Assembly (NCBI GenBank): GCA_037039925.1
Contig: JAXRKP010000383.1
Location: 235,001 to 299,000 of the forward strand
Reading direction: 5' to 3'
Origin: Doris montereyensis
Taxonomy: Eukaryota; Mollusca; Gastropoda; Nudibranchia; Dorididae
DNA length: 64,000 nt
Under the pieces are notes generated by a model that saw only the letters and a program-made list of their open reading frames with translations, did no database searches and was not told the DNA's origin. Position numbers and translations under genes: made by a program. Below are positions 1 to 22,345 of the stretch, piece after piece. Positions within the stretch are counted from its first letter, which is position 1. Each line of letters opens with the position of its first letter.

Positions 1-47
1 TTTTGACGTAAATTACCCTGAAACTAAACTGAGAAAATGGCAGTAAA
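1..47 (-). repeat. Fragment of an unnamed dispersed repeat
   Basis: The first ~47 bases, around AAATTACCCT and GAAAATGGCAGTAAAAA, resemble the reverse complement of 33,820-33,895. The retrotransposon copy that follows starts abruptly at about base 48, so this looks like the flank of, or sequence joined to, that insertion. No coding potential is seen. Confidence 0.45.
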
Positions 48-842
48 AATGTTTCTATATTGCTGTCTGCTCTAGCGTTTAAATCTCCTAAACCCATTAG
101 TTCCTGTTTATGTTTAAGATTCTCTGCAGCTATTTGTAAATCGTTTTCGAATGTATCTTTTTCTTCTTTAGTGGCGCCTTCGTTTGGTCCATAAGCTATT
201 AATAGTTTAATGTTTCTTCCTTTTGGCTTAATATTTACCTCTAATAGCCGTGGGCTTTTAAATTTCCAGCTTTCTAGTAGCTTTTCATGCCTTTTATGCA
301 CTAGGAGACCTACTCCTGCTCTAGCTCTATCTTTGAAATCTACTCCTGACGAGATTAAAATATTATTTGGTCCTACATTTTCTATTCCTTGTCCTTTTTT
401 GTTTGTTTCTGTAATAGCCAAAATGTCTACTTTGAATTTTTCCATTTCTTCAACTAATTCTAACTCTTTTCCATTTATTGCCCTAACGTTCCATGTTCCG
501 AAAATTACAGTTCCTGTTCGTTTCCTTTTTTGTCGTTGAAAGGTCAAGCCGGGTGTATTATATTTATTTCTCTGCATCAGTTAGGTTTTGGATAAGCAGG
601 GGATTAGTCCACTGTACCCCAGGTAGATGGTGGGGCTGCCACCTTGAGGCCCCCTACCGGGCCTTGTTATTTTCTGTCAGAGTTAACTTCCTTAGCCTTT
701 GGTCAGTCAAGACCGACCTGCAAGGCAGCAGGTTGTTTTCTGTCAGGTTAACTCCCTTAGCCTTTGGTCAGTCAAGACCGATCTGCAAGGCAGCAGGAGA
801 CTCGTGGAGGGCGGGATCAGGTCTTACCTGTCCACTGCCCGG
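48..842 (-). mobile_element. Non-LTR retrotransposon family A, 5' end and endonuclease part (copy 1)
   Basis: The reverse strand runs from a 5' untranslated region (842 down to about 560) into an apurinic-endonuclease-like domain. A GDLNAR motif is read near 70-110, within QELMGLGDLNAR. It matches 17,430-18,243, the longer copy in arylsulfatase intron 6, with both copies sharing the same 5' boundary (GTCCACTGCCCGG on the + strand). Similarity stops at about base 48, so only the 5' part is present. Two ~65-bp monomers (671-736 and 737-801) sit in the 5' untranslated part. The open frames are broken, so this is a dead fragment. Clade is uncertain; an RTE-like or related endonuclease/RT element is likely. 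Confidence 0.75.
671..801 (-). repeat. Two 5'-UTR monomers of retrotransposon family A
   Basis: Two tandem units of about 65 bp, each containing TTAGCCTTTGGTCAGTCAAG and CTGCAAGGCAGCAGG, lie near the element's 5' end. The same two-unit array recurs at 18,058-18,202. Such monomers act as promoters in some other non-LTR elements; that role here is inference. Confidence 0.7.
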
Positions 843-2581
843 ACGACATATAGTATTTTCAAAATTCATTAAAAATAAAATATCCAAAATATTTTAAAAC
901 CGACGTCACTCTTTAGATATTGACTGGAAAAGACAATCTGCGCAAGTTTTGAGTAATTTCATTCATACCTAAGGGAGGAGATAGATTTTTAAAAAGTGAG
1001 TCAAAATCCAGAAGGCGGTCGTTTCTATTACAACCAAGGAGGCTACAAACTTTTCAATGATATAGGATGACTGCATTTTGACAGTTACTCATGTGCATAC
1101 TAAAATCAAAAACCTAAACTCAAATGCAAAAAAATCACTTCCGCCCCCACTTAAGCCAGCAACAGTTGGCTTATCTGTATCTGTATCTGTATTGGGTACT
1201 CCAAAGTGTCTCAAACTTAAGCAAATTATGGAGGTGAAGCTCTTAACGTGTGGCTTTGCATGTCTATATTTTGACAAAGCGGTCTTGAACTGTCCATTTG
1301 TCAGGGACATAACTAGATCTACCCATCTTGGAAAAAGGATTCCAGTCTGATAGTTGGTAGTACGAACGAGTACTTATAAATGTTAGGGTTGTATGTCATG
1401 TTACATGTTATCGTATAGCCATTTGGTTTTGGTGTCTCTGTTGTGGTCGTTTGTGGTAAGTAGAGAGGTCGATTGGGACGGCAACCTTCTCGTGAATTAT
1501 GTTGTGGAAGAATGTTAGTCAGTTGTCCTTTTGTCATTCCTTTTGGTGAGCGGTTTCCGGTTGTAGGCGTTGCATCATGTTGCTGCCACTGCTCCTCCTG
1601 TCGTAATCGTTACAGGCAAGTCTTGCTGCCCGTCTTTGGATATTCACTTTTACCTGTTTGTTGATGTCACGTTGGAGGTGGAGATCCCATACGACACGTC
1701 CGTATTCCAAGATGGGACGGACAAGGGAAACATGGGCATGTTGTTTGAAATTTATTGAGCAGTTTCAAGGAGGTTCCTTCTTATTACGCCACGGATGGAG
1801 TATGCTCTGTCATATATTTTGTTAATGGAGATCGTAGGGAAATTTAGATTCCTAAGTATGGATTATCTTTCATTTTTTTATGACGTGTGGTTGTTGAGGG
1901 GTAGTGGTTGTCTGATGGGATTCTTTTTCGGTGGATTGACATTATATAAGACTTAGTTCATCACAGAAACCATGTCTAATAAGCATGGATCAACTGCCAT
2001 AAGGCGTAATCTTTGTATCCATTTCTATCACAGAGGGTTTTCTATTTGGCAAACGAAAAAGAAGAGTTGTGTAGTCAATCTATTTACATAGTATGTGGTC
2101 TTCGTCACACCCTTAAACATACGCAATTAAACTATTACCATAAATGAAGATGAACATCAAAATCCATTCGCCTAGTTGAAAAAAACCCATTGAAATCAAG
2201 CTCCAACCAACTTAAGATATTTATTTTCGAAATACCCGATAAATGCTATAATTTAATCAGAAAGGAAGACCTTCCAATTAAGCGACATCAGCTTCTTCAT
2301 CTGTGTGACCATGAAATAACTGGAAATACGGTTTATGTATCCACGTAGATTAGAGAAGAAAAAGTAGATCATAAACACATCTAAGGTCTTTCGTGATCAG
2401 AATTTGAATGGCTGTTTGTGCAAGGCGCAGTAAGTCAAGCTCCTCGCTGATACTGTTAATAAGGATAAGGATCGCACGTTTTCTTTTATATTTGCGTTTT
2501 AAATAATCTGATCGCTTAAGTTAAAGGAAAGTTTATATCTTATCGTTTTGCTTCAAGTCGTTATTTTATCCATACTTCTGT
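843..2581. other. Gene-free stretch
   Basis: No exon with coding likelihood is visible. Bases about 890-1,050 (GACGTCA..., GGAGGAGATAGA) resemble 32,630-32,760 in arylsulfatase gene 2 intron 2, suggesting an old dispersed repeat. The remainder is AT-rich unique-looking sequence. Confidence 0.4.
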
Positions 2582-2599
2582 TTGTCACTAAAAATTCAG

Positions 2600-2770
2600 C
2601 CTTTCCTAGTGCTGCTCATTGACAACTGGAGCTCATCGGAAGTGGTAGACAAACTCACCCACATGATACTCGAGCTGGACGTGGGCGAAATTCTCAACTG
2701 CCTTCTTTCCCGACAAACGCTTCAGTCGTTGGAAATTTCAATCGTCTGTCCATTGGTGAATCAGTCAATT
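2600..2770 (+). CDS. Possible MLLE (PABC)-domain exon, partial gene or relic
   Basis: An open segment follows a good acceptor (AAAATTCAG ending at 2,599). It encodes DKLTHMILELDVGEIL, which aligns with the core of the MLLE domain of cytoplasmic poly(A)-binding protein and UBR5 (K-[IL]-T-x-M-x-L-E-x-D-x-x-E-L-L). In those families the domain binds PAM2 peptides. The 3' limit is unclear: a GTGAAT donor at 2,771 is possible but would add about eight residues to the helix bundle. Candidate terminal exons, VREGLDQM then a stop, occur twice downstream (2,941 and 3,448), each after an AG. No RRM exons are in the window, so this is the 3' tail of a gene starting to the left, or a retained fragment. 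Recognition rests on one short motif. Confidence 0.4.
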
Positions 2771-2940
2771 AACAATCTGTCAGTCTGTCCATATAAAATG
2801 CATGAATGTGTATTCTATAATGTACACAAAAATATATTATGAAACTGTCGTTTATCGTTCTTAATCTGTATCAAGTACTATTAAAGATCAAATGGTACTC
2901 GATTCTTAAAATGGTGTTCTTCATCTTTTGTATTCTTTAG

Positions 2941-3060
2941 GTGAGGGAAGGATTGGACCAAATGACTGAGTAGCCTCTCGAAATATTTTGACGTAACAGT
3001 AGCTTTTTCTGATGTATTAATATTGTTGTGTATAAATACATTTAGAACCTACAATAAAGA
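2941..3060 (+). repeat. Duplicated terminal-exon-like block, copy 1 (internally shortened)
   Basis: It begins GTGAGGGAAGGATTGGACCA after TTCTTTAG and encodes VREGLDQMTE then a stop. It matches 3,448-3,690 at its start, at the middle segment (TATTTTGACG.TAACAGTAGC) and at its end (TTAATATTGTTGTGTAT), with the sequence between missing. This looks like a duplication followed by internal deletion. Confidence 0.55.
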
Positions 3061-3447
3061 ACATCCCTCCTCATCCGACCCCAACCCACTGTAAATGTTT
3101 GACAAATCAAATTAAACAGGCCCATTTTTATCTCTTTGTTTCGAACGTTTATATTGCCATTTTATATATATTTTGTTTTTTTCAAACGCCACCCATCTAA
3201 TATCCGTCAATCAACCAACCAATCAATCAACCAATCATATCAACAACAAAATATACTAATCAATGAATCAATGTTATAGCTAGACACATTGGCAGAATGT
3301 CGTTTATCGTTCATTTTTAAGGGTCATTAATCAATCATCCAAGCTGCAAAAGTCATCATGTGGAGTTTTAGACAGAAGGTCGTCAATCGTCATTCTTACA
3401 AATCCTTTTGTGTTTTCTTCCATCTCTTTTTCTTGGATTTGACTTAG

Positions 3448-3690
3448 GTGAGGGAAGGATTGGACCAAATGCTGAAAGTAGCTCTCTCATTGGAAGTGAT
3501 TATTATATTTTGACGGGTAACAGTAGCGGAAATCGAAAAATTAGATCGAACAACAGTAAAAAGTTTCATGATCGCCGGCAAAACAATCTTTTCTCAATCA
3601 ATTAAACAGACTTGTGGAACACTTGATTGAGACAATAATTGAAAACAATTAATATTGTTGTGTATTTCCTGATAAATATTCATTTAGTAC
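3448..3690 (+). repeat. Duplicated terminal-exon-like block, copy 2
   Basis: This is a longer copy of the 2,941 block, preceded by TTGACTTAG and encoding VREGLDQMLKV then a stop. Its 3' part (GAAAAATTAGATCGAACA..., CAAAACAATCTTT) recurs at about 5,028-5,106, so a third degenerate copy exists without the coding start. Confidence 0.55.
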
Positions 3691-5107
3691 AATATAAGAT
3701 AATCTTCTATATGGACATATAATCCCCCTCCTCCACCCCAACCCTCAAGGGCATTACAAGCAAAATGATTAAATGTTTGCTATCGCTAAAACATTTTAAT
3801 CAAATTAATCACGAAGGCAATCAATTCATTAAAAGTTATTCAATGGCATCTAAATATGTTCTCTGGGTTGTCAAGCGAGATTTCAGTATATTCAAAGACT
3901 TTTTGACGTCCCATGGTAAAATTTCCAAATTTTTGGCTGCTTGTGTTTTAGGGCCTATTCGAAAGTCTTAAGTTTAGTTTTGGGTGTTTGTATCATCTCG
4001 CTGAGCGCTGATCTTCGGTTGTATTTAGGAATCACTGGAAAGTCAATCAGGCATTCAATCAATCAATATCTTGTAGTCAATCGGGATTTTATTGGGATCA
4101 GTGAATCAATGTTATAGCTAGCTGTTGCACATGGCATTGGTCTTCCATTGGAAATGCATCATCTTGTGGCTTGGAGTTTTAAACGGACTTTGGCTTTGGG
4201 TCATTTTAATCAATCAATCAAATAACCGTTGCATGGATGGTTTGTCTTCAGAGTGATATTTAGCATGAGATATGGTCCATGGACATGGTAAAGTAACTCC
4301 TAAAGAAACAGATGAAAGTCACTCTTGTGGCGGTGAATCTGACAGATGTTTATGACTGAGCTGAGTGTCTGTAAATGGTCGTCAATCATTCGATCTCATA
4401 ACTATAACAAAATAGTGTATTATTCTGAAAAGCACTAGTTGAATCTCTCCCTCTCAAAATCCCTCCCTCCCTCCCGGAACACTCCCCTCCCTTGATGATT
4501 TCTCTTTCTCTCTCAATATTTATAAACTACAAGCACACCATCAGAGGAGTCTCTTGGTCAAATAAAGTTCATTCAAGGGCCTTTTTATATGACCAAAAGA
4601 TTACATTTATGACTTAGTTTCAAGAAAAATGAGTGTTTTATGAAATTTTGCGTGCGCCAAGATAGGAGTGAAGACGACAAAGTGGAAATGATAACACATA
4701 TATATCTCACATAAACCATGTCACTCATTAGTTACGTGTGGTTTTTAAAAAATGGGGCAGTTTTTTTATTAAGCAAGACACAGCCGCTCCTCATACATCT
4801 AAACTGATGGACTACCTTACAACACAAATATCCAGGTCCCCGATTATTCTCTCGAAAAGCACTAGTTGAATGGTGATAAATGTCTCGATCGGAACACTGT
4901 GACTTATTCTGTGGGGAGAAGGATCAAATTGCAATACTCCCCCTCAACAAAGAAGTCAAACATAAATACCATCAGAGGAAACATAAATGTATTCGAGAGG
5001 AAGTTATCCGAGGAAATGAACAGAAATCTTGAAAAATTAGATCGAAGCAAGAGTTTCATGGATCAGAAAGCACCGGACAAAACAATCTTTACTCAGATGG
5101 GCAATTA
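3691..5107. other. Gene-free stretch with degenerate internal repeats
   Basis: AATCAATCAA-rich sequence in which phrases such as GAATCAATGTTATAGCTAG occur at about 3,261 and 4,105, and a third copy of the 3' part of the 3,448 block lies at its end. No confident gene was found. Confidence 0.4.
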
Positions 5108-5494
<387 letters not shown>

Positions 5495-5724
5495 CCAAGG
5501 TTCTGAAATAACATGGATTTGAGGTCTGAGTTTCAGAACACACTTTCTGTTTTGGGACGTAATAGTTCCCTTTCAGAGAGGATATACATAGAAATGTAGT
5601 GTATGCAATAAATAATTTAGACACGCTCTTTTGGTTAAATGACTCTGCCTTGAGCCACTCGTGGTCGGAAATGTACTTTCGTGGTTTGATTGTTCTCTTG
5701 AAAAATGTATGCATAGTCCCATTT

Positions 5725-6262
5725 TTATGAAACTCAAGTATGAGCTGGAATGTTGGGGCAATTAATGGAAAGGAGTTAGAATTGCTGACGAAATGGAAAA
5801 ATTCAAAGTAGATATTTTGGCCATCCACAGAAACAAAGAAAAAAGGACAAGGAATAGAAAATGTGGGACCAAATCATACTTTAATCTTCTTAGGAGTAGA
5901 TGTCAAAGATAGAGCTAGAGCAGGAGTAGGCCTCCTAATGCAAAAGGCAAGAAATGCTACTAGAAAGTTGGAAATTTATAGCCAGGGCTATTAGAGGTAA
6001 ATATTAAACCAAAAGGACGAGAAATTAAATATTATTAATAGCTTATGGACCAAAAACGAAGATGCAACTAAAGAAGAAAAAGATATCTTCGAAAATGATT
6101 TACAAATGGCTGCAGAGAATCTCAAACCCAAACAGGAATTAATGGTTTCAGGAAATTTAAACGCTAGAGTAGGCAACAATGTAGAAACATCAGGAATAAT
6201 ATCGTGGTTGAAAGATTTTAAATCAGACTTAGTTTTTTGGTTATCAGAACTAAGACAGTTTG
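5725..6262 (+). mobile_element. Non-LTR retrotransposon family A, endonuclease fragment (copy 2)
   Basis: This matches the reverse complement of about 17,430-17,900. Recognisable translated pieces include KQELMVSGNLNARVG near 6,135-6,180, where the usual GDLNAR aspartate is asparagine, a change expected to disable an endonuclease of this fold. Several frameshifts and stops are present. The copy ends where the 25-bp minisatellite begins. Confidence 0.75.
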
Positions 6263-6775
6263 GCATCCTGATCGTTTGACATCCTGGTCATCGTATCAAT
6301 TTGACGTCCTGGTCATCATATCAGTTTGACATCCTAGTCATCGTATCAGTTTGACATCCTGGTCATCGTATCAGTTTGACATCCTGGTCATCGTATCAGT
6401 TTAACGTCCTGGTCATCATATCAGTTTGACGTCCTGGTCATCGTATCAGTTTGACATCCTGGTCATCGTATCAGTTTAACGTCCTGGTCATCGTATCAGT
6501 TTGACGTCCTGGTCATCATATCAGTTTGACATCCTGGTCATCGTATCAGTTTGACATCCTGGTCATCGTATCAGTTTGATATCCTGATCATCGTATCAGT
6601 TTAACGTCCTGGTCATCGTATCAGTTTGACATCCTGGTCATCGTATCAGTTTGATGTCCTGGTCATCGTATCAGACTGACGTCCTCGTCATCGTGTCAGT
6701 TTGACATCCTGATCATCGTATCAGTTTGACGTCCTGGTCATCATATCAGTTTGACGTCCTGGTCATCGTATCGTA
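6263..6775 (+). repeat. 25-bp minisatellite, about 20 units
   Basis: Consensus unit GTTTGACATCCTGGTCATCG plus TATCA. Units alternate between TGACATCC and TGACGTCC and between CATCGTATCA and CATCATATCA, suggesting higher-order block duplication. There are no unique spacers, so it is not a CRISPR array. It is joined directly to a retrotransposon fragment on the left. Confidence 0.95.
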
Positions 6776-6789
6776 TCAATCAAGTACAT

Positions 6790-7245
6790 CAATGAAACAT
6801 TCTAACCCACCAATGCCTTCCATGATGATCCCGCTGTTCAGAGAGTTTTTAATGACCCCAAGTATGATCTTTTACGGTCTGACTTTAATAACGTCAATAG
6901 CAAAACATCTGAACCATGATCAGATGTTAGTCAGTTTCCTGGGCAGTTGAATGCATTGTTGAAAGACGAAGGTGGTAACATCGGGCTAACAGAGAATGAA
7001 GAATATCTTACTAAATATCTGGTATCGGTTTCAGAGATTGCAATGATTAATTCTGAATTTGTATCAGGCAAAGAAGAGATAAAGGATCACCGTGAAATAT
7101 GCGCTCTCTCTCTCTCTCTCTCTCTTTCAAACATACTGGCAGAGGATGTTTACAAACTATTAAGATCCTTTTCTGAATTTAGAAATTCTTTCATGGTAAA
7201 CACTGATGAATTGCTACACATAATTATTATCAATGTAAAATAATG
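6790..7245 (+). pseudogene. Broken coding-like stretch, unrecognised
   Basis: Translated pieces that look protein-like are spread over frames: FHDDPAVQRVFNDPKYDL near 6,815-6,870, then RSDFNNVNSKTSEP, a stop, and SDVSQFPGQLNALLKDEGG leading into an open frame to 7,243. A short (TC)n run at 7,104-7,127 interrupts the latter. At least one frame change and one stop separate the pieces. I do not recognise the family. Proximity to the 7.6-7.9 kb fragment suggests both may be parts of one decayed gene. Confidence 0.35.
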
Positions 7246-7589
7246 TCGACATCGCACGTAATGCAACTCCGTGGGATAGATCTTCAGGAGTATACAAGAT
7301 TTATCAGGTATCGAATCTTGCGAAATGATGTATCATAAATAGCTACCATCAAACTTAACAAACTGGGACTTGTTTCTGTAGATCAGAAGCCAAATAATGA
7401 GAGCATCGCGGTCACAAAAATCAAATTAATAAGAGAATAAGAATTTGATACAACGTGAACAAGGAGAGAAATTAATGAGGAAGTTATTTCGCATAAAAAA
7501 ATTATAAGATTTCACCTTCACTGTCACCCAACGGAAAACATGTGCTTCGGTACAAAGCCTGAAATTAATCATTACTTTCCATGTCTCTG

Positions 7590-7910
7590 GAGTGAAGCCA
7601 GAATCTAATGCTGTTATACCTGGTGCTTCAGCATGCAAAACCTTTTCCGATTTCTCAAAGGATATTTTTGGACCATTGATCAGGAAATACGCCAAGAAAG
7701 TTTCGAGGCTTCATATCGTATTGGACACCTATAAGAGTGAAGGTTTGAAGAGTGAGACGATGGCAAAAAAGTTTTGAAGGTATCCGTCTTAAAGTAACAG
7801 CTGTGACAAAGATCCCAGGACACTCGCAAAATTTCTAAGAGCGAAATCAAACAAATCGGAATGTTTCCAGTGTCTCGCTCAAAAAATGGGTGATCTGAGT
7901 TTTAATTGCA
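7590..7910 (+). pseudogene. Decayed fragment of a repeat-associated invertebrate gene family
   Basis: The reading starts KTFSDFSKDIFGPLI...LHIVLDTYKSEGLKSET and, after a frame change near 7,770, continues GIRLKVTAVTKIPGH...FLRAKSNKSECFQCLAQKM. This order (aromatic-rich F..YA..VF.P, D-I-V-W-D-x-Y, SLK.x.T, G.R..V, IP..W..FL, NK.ELF..LA) resembles a family of multi-copy uncharacterised proteins common in invertebrate genomes; I recall the pattern but not a named domain. Frameshifts at about 7,770 and 7,835 make it non-functional as written. Confidence 0.4.
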
Positions 7911-7919
7911 AAAATAATC

Positions 7920-9630
7920 GTCACTACGTTTGTCACAGAGGTCCTTGCCTTCCCGTCCGTGGATACCTCATTAATTTCACCTTGTATTCATGAAGAAGCC
8001 GATACATGGATTATGTTGCATGTCCATCATGCCTCATCCATTGGTATGAGTAAATATATATAAATGTTGTGGCCCTCGCACTGCGTTTGCATGTCAAATG
8101 GAAGTTCATAAAAGAGCTGTATATATCGGACAAAGGAAGAAACACCCCTGTCCATGAAGTTGCACTTTAATAGGATTCCATGCGTTCCTTTCTGCCTTTC
8201 GCGAAAAAGGGGAAAATTAGCATGAAAGGTAGGAGCAAAAACCAGGGAGGGACATCATCGTTTGTATTCTGTCTTCTGCAGTTACATAGATTAATTCAGA
8301 CACCATGGCGTCCATAGAGGTATTTGTTGTACAGCTCTTTGATCCATTGCATTACACAAAGTAAGTGAGATGTTGCCACCAACATGTGCCTCTGACTTAG
8401 CCACCCATTTTTGTCACAGGGACCTTACAGTAATTCAAAGTACTTACATCATATACCGTTTTCCAGTTAAAGAGTGAGCACTTATAAACATAAAAAGGTC
8501 AATGGAGTTGGATATACCCCGACTTGTAAAGGAACCAGAATTGCAGATACGTCTGGCCGTTTTTTCTTAACATGGTTTCGGATCTCGTGAGCATGCAGGA
8601 AAAAAGAACATTTCCGGAGTGTCATAATGTGTTTGGGTGTTTGCACATTCATTCTAATAGTAAGAGGTGAAACCAGTTGTGGTTGTATGAGTATTGTTTC
8701 AAAACTTGGAGAAATGTTTGAATAACTGTTTGGCAAGATGTTTGTTTTTATTGCGCAAAGTTTTTCCGTTAAACGTTTGATAAATGAGAACACAATGCTG
8801 CTGAAAAAGTATGTTTTTGCCAAAACATCCCCCTTTATGAAATAATTGTTCGTTAATACGGAAAAGAATGTTTTCAATCGATTTCTCATCCTTCTAAACA
8901 TATGATTTGATGTATCACACGTAAGCAACCCCACCATAGCCAGTTTTTCAGTTTTTTGCGCTTGTTTTCTAGACCAGGATATGTTTACAATCAGCCGTTT
9001 TTAACGTATGCATAATGACGTCATAAAGTGTGCATAGAGCGTGTATCCATCTCTTAAATTCCAGAGAATCGTCTTTTCTACCTGTGTGCTAAATTTCAAA
9101 CCTTATGCCCAGTTAAGAGCCCCTACTACGATGAACGGACTTCTTTACGAGAAGTCCGTGGATGCAAGTCTTTGCAGTTATAAGACTGGAAGGTACATGA
9201 TGTCACATGACCAAGTTTTGTTTCCCTTTGAAACATGAAGTTGGACTGCAGTTGTAAATACCATTAGTGCCGGTATCTGGATTTAAGTTGAACTTTCTTT
9301 AGTTAAACTATAAATCTAATCAATGTATGTGTTTTGTGATCCGTGTACAGCTCTTTCTGATTTTCTCGTATGCTATGCATAAAGCATTATTAAAGCAGAA
9401 AACGTTTTGATCTAGAGGATCTAGAGCTAGATCTAGGTCTAGCTACTTCTAGATTTAGAAGACCAGACTAGACCTATCGGGCCATGACTGTGTGATTTGA
9501 TCTAAGAGACTTTCCTACTCACTCAACTCAACTCAATCTAGATCTAGATCTACCTTGACTTTAATTTAGATCAAGGTTTAGATAAATTGCATCACGCCAT
9601 CATTGGAGATCCCTATGGTATAGTATTAAT
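7920..9630. other. Gene-free stretch
   Basis: No exon or recognisable repeat from 7,920 to about 9,400. From 9,410 to 9,560 the sequence is full of TCTAGATCTAG-type palindromic hexamers (overlapping XbaI/BglII-like words), which recur at 27,025-27,245 and 58,918-58,934. Confidence 0.4.
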
Positions 9631-9932
9631 ATGGCATCAGTGGCCTAGTGGTTAGGCTTCGGACTTGGAATCATGAGGTCCAGTTTCAGTCATATCCTGC
9701 CAAAGCTAGATTAGGTCTGACGTGTTCCTTGGGAAAGACAGTTAACATGCACTTTCCCCACTCAACCTAGATTTAGGTGCAAATGGGTGCAAGCACTAGC
9801 TTGGGAGTAAAAACTTGCGTAAGACTAGTGTCCTGTTTTTATCCACTGTTCCGCTGCACGCTATTGAAACTGGGATAAACTCCAGCTCTATGGGCTATTA
9901 CACGGCCTTGAGGGAACTTTAATTATCATTAG
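9631..9932 (+). repeat. SINE family 1 with tRNA-like head (copy 1)
   Basis: A box-A-like TGGCCTAGTGGTTAGG (9,641-9,656) and a degenerate box B (GGTCCAGTTTCAGTC) begin a ~300-bp unit. The body (GTTCCTTGGGAAAGACA, GCACTAGCTTGG, TGTTCCGCTGCACGC, CTCTATGGGCTATTACACGG, GAGGGAACTTTAAT) recurs in reverse at 52,555-52,891 and, more decayed, at 43,612-43,857. Multiple diverged copies with an RNA polymerase III head fit a SINE. Confidence 0.75.
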
Positions 9933-10009
9933 AGATCTAGTCTATTCTTAACTCTAAGATAATCAAGAAAAGGAAGAATTTTCTTAGTCAGGCACACATC
10001 AAGAGACAT

Positions 10010-10235
10010 CAGTGTACAATGCTAAAACCGAGGCAATAGACCAAAAGGTAGACCTTGAAGAAAGCGAGACGAAGATATAAAAGAAGCACTATAGCAAAGA
10101 AATTTAGCTTTCTCAGAAGGAAACAGAAAATATCAGGACAGCGTAGCCTGGAGAAAGATCATTTCGGGGTACTTAGACCCATACACTGGAAGGTAGAATG
10201 GGAACCGATAAAGAAAGAAAGAAATAGAGTTTTCA
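10010..10235 (+). mobile_element. Non-LTR retrotransposon family A, 3' end (copy 3)
   Basis: It encodes RPKGRP...RDEDIKEAL, the RT C-terminus also read on the minus strand near 15,105-15,190 (KRPKGRPQRKWEEDIKEAL). The following 3' untranslated part (CCTGGAGAAAGAT..., CCCATACAC..., TAGAATGGGAACC) matches both 15,000-15,100 and 26,527-26,640. It ends in a short (AAAG)n tail. It is 5'-truncated and lies 400 bp upstream of arylsulfatase 1. Confidence 0.7.
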
Positions 10236-10631
10236 GTTCAAGAACAATCTCTTGGATGGCTGCATGTCTGTCTATTTTCTTTGTGTCTTGTATGTAAGCA
10301 GTGAGTCACACACCCCTCAATCAAATGATAATGCAGTATAGTTTGCTTTAAAACCAACAGAAATCAGTTAATTTTAAAGGTGGAAAGCCGTTTGATTCAT
10401 TCCTGTGTAAGATTGTACCCGTTATCAGCCACGTCTTTAACAGTGCAAATCCTCTTATCTCCTCTACTCACCACTTTCACTATATTTACAACTTCCTCTC
10501 TCTACCCCCACTCCTTCCACTTCGCTTGTAACTCAGCATTTCTCATTTTCCACCAATCGTTGATGATGCCTGCTTCTCTGACAATATCAGTCTTATAACT
10601 TCTTTATTATTATTTTTTTGATTTTCAACAG

Positions 10632-22023
<11,392 letters not shown>

Positions 22024-22134
22024 TGGAAGGCTACACACATGTTCCAGTTAGCACGAATCGGACATTAAAATTATTAATTGATTACAGTAGACTAGTATTG
22101 TTTTATAAAACTGGGTTGGGTTTTTGTTTTGTTT

Positions 22135-22345
22135 TTGGCGGGGGGGGGGGTCCTGAGGAAAGCATTTTACTGCTCATTGGACAGATCTAGTTTATTGAAC
22201 TATTGAAAGGAGTATTTCATTCCTCCACATTGATACAATAATAAAAAGATGGGGGGGGGGGTCACCCTGAGGAAGACATTTTTACTGCACATCGGACAGA
22301 TCTAATTTATTGAACTATTGGAAGGAGTATCTCATTCCTTCACAT
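22135..22345 (+). repeat. Tandem ~110-bp duplication in the 3' flank of arylsulfatase gene 1
   Basis: Two copies (22,135-22,232 and 22,248-22,345) of a G-run followed by CCTGAGGAA, GGACAGATCTA, TTTATTGAACTATTG and CATTCCT-CACATTG, about 90% identical. AATAAA at 22,240-22,245 lies at the junction and could serve as the polyadenylation signal of gene 1. Confidence 0.85.

Noticed and set aside
210..897. Plus-strand open frames at the window start
   Set aside because: They are reverse-strand shadows of the retrotransposon endonuclease and 5' UTR.
6263..6775. CRISPR-like array
   Set aside because: The units are directly adjacent 25-bp repeats without unique spacers, in a eukaryotic context.
9631..9705. 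tRNA gene
   Set aside because: Box A is good but box B and the stems are degenerate, and the unit is part of a ~300-bp dispersed repeat.
10055..10297. Small basic protein of 80 residues just upstream of arylsulfatase gene 1
   Set aside because: It is the out-of-frame 3' end of a family A retrotransposon, matched at 15,000-15,190 and 26,527-26,715.
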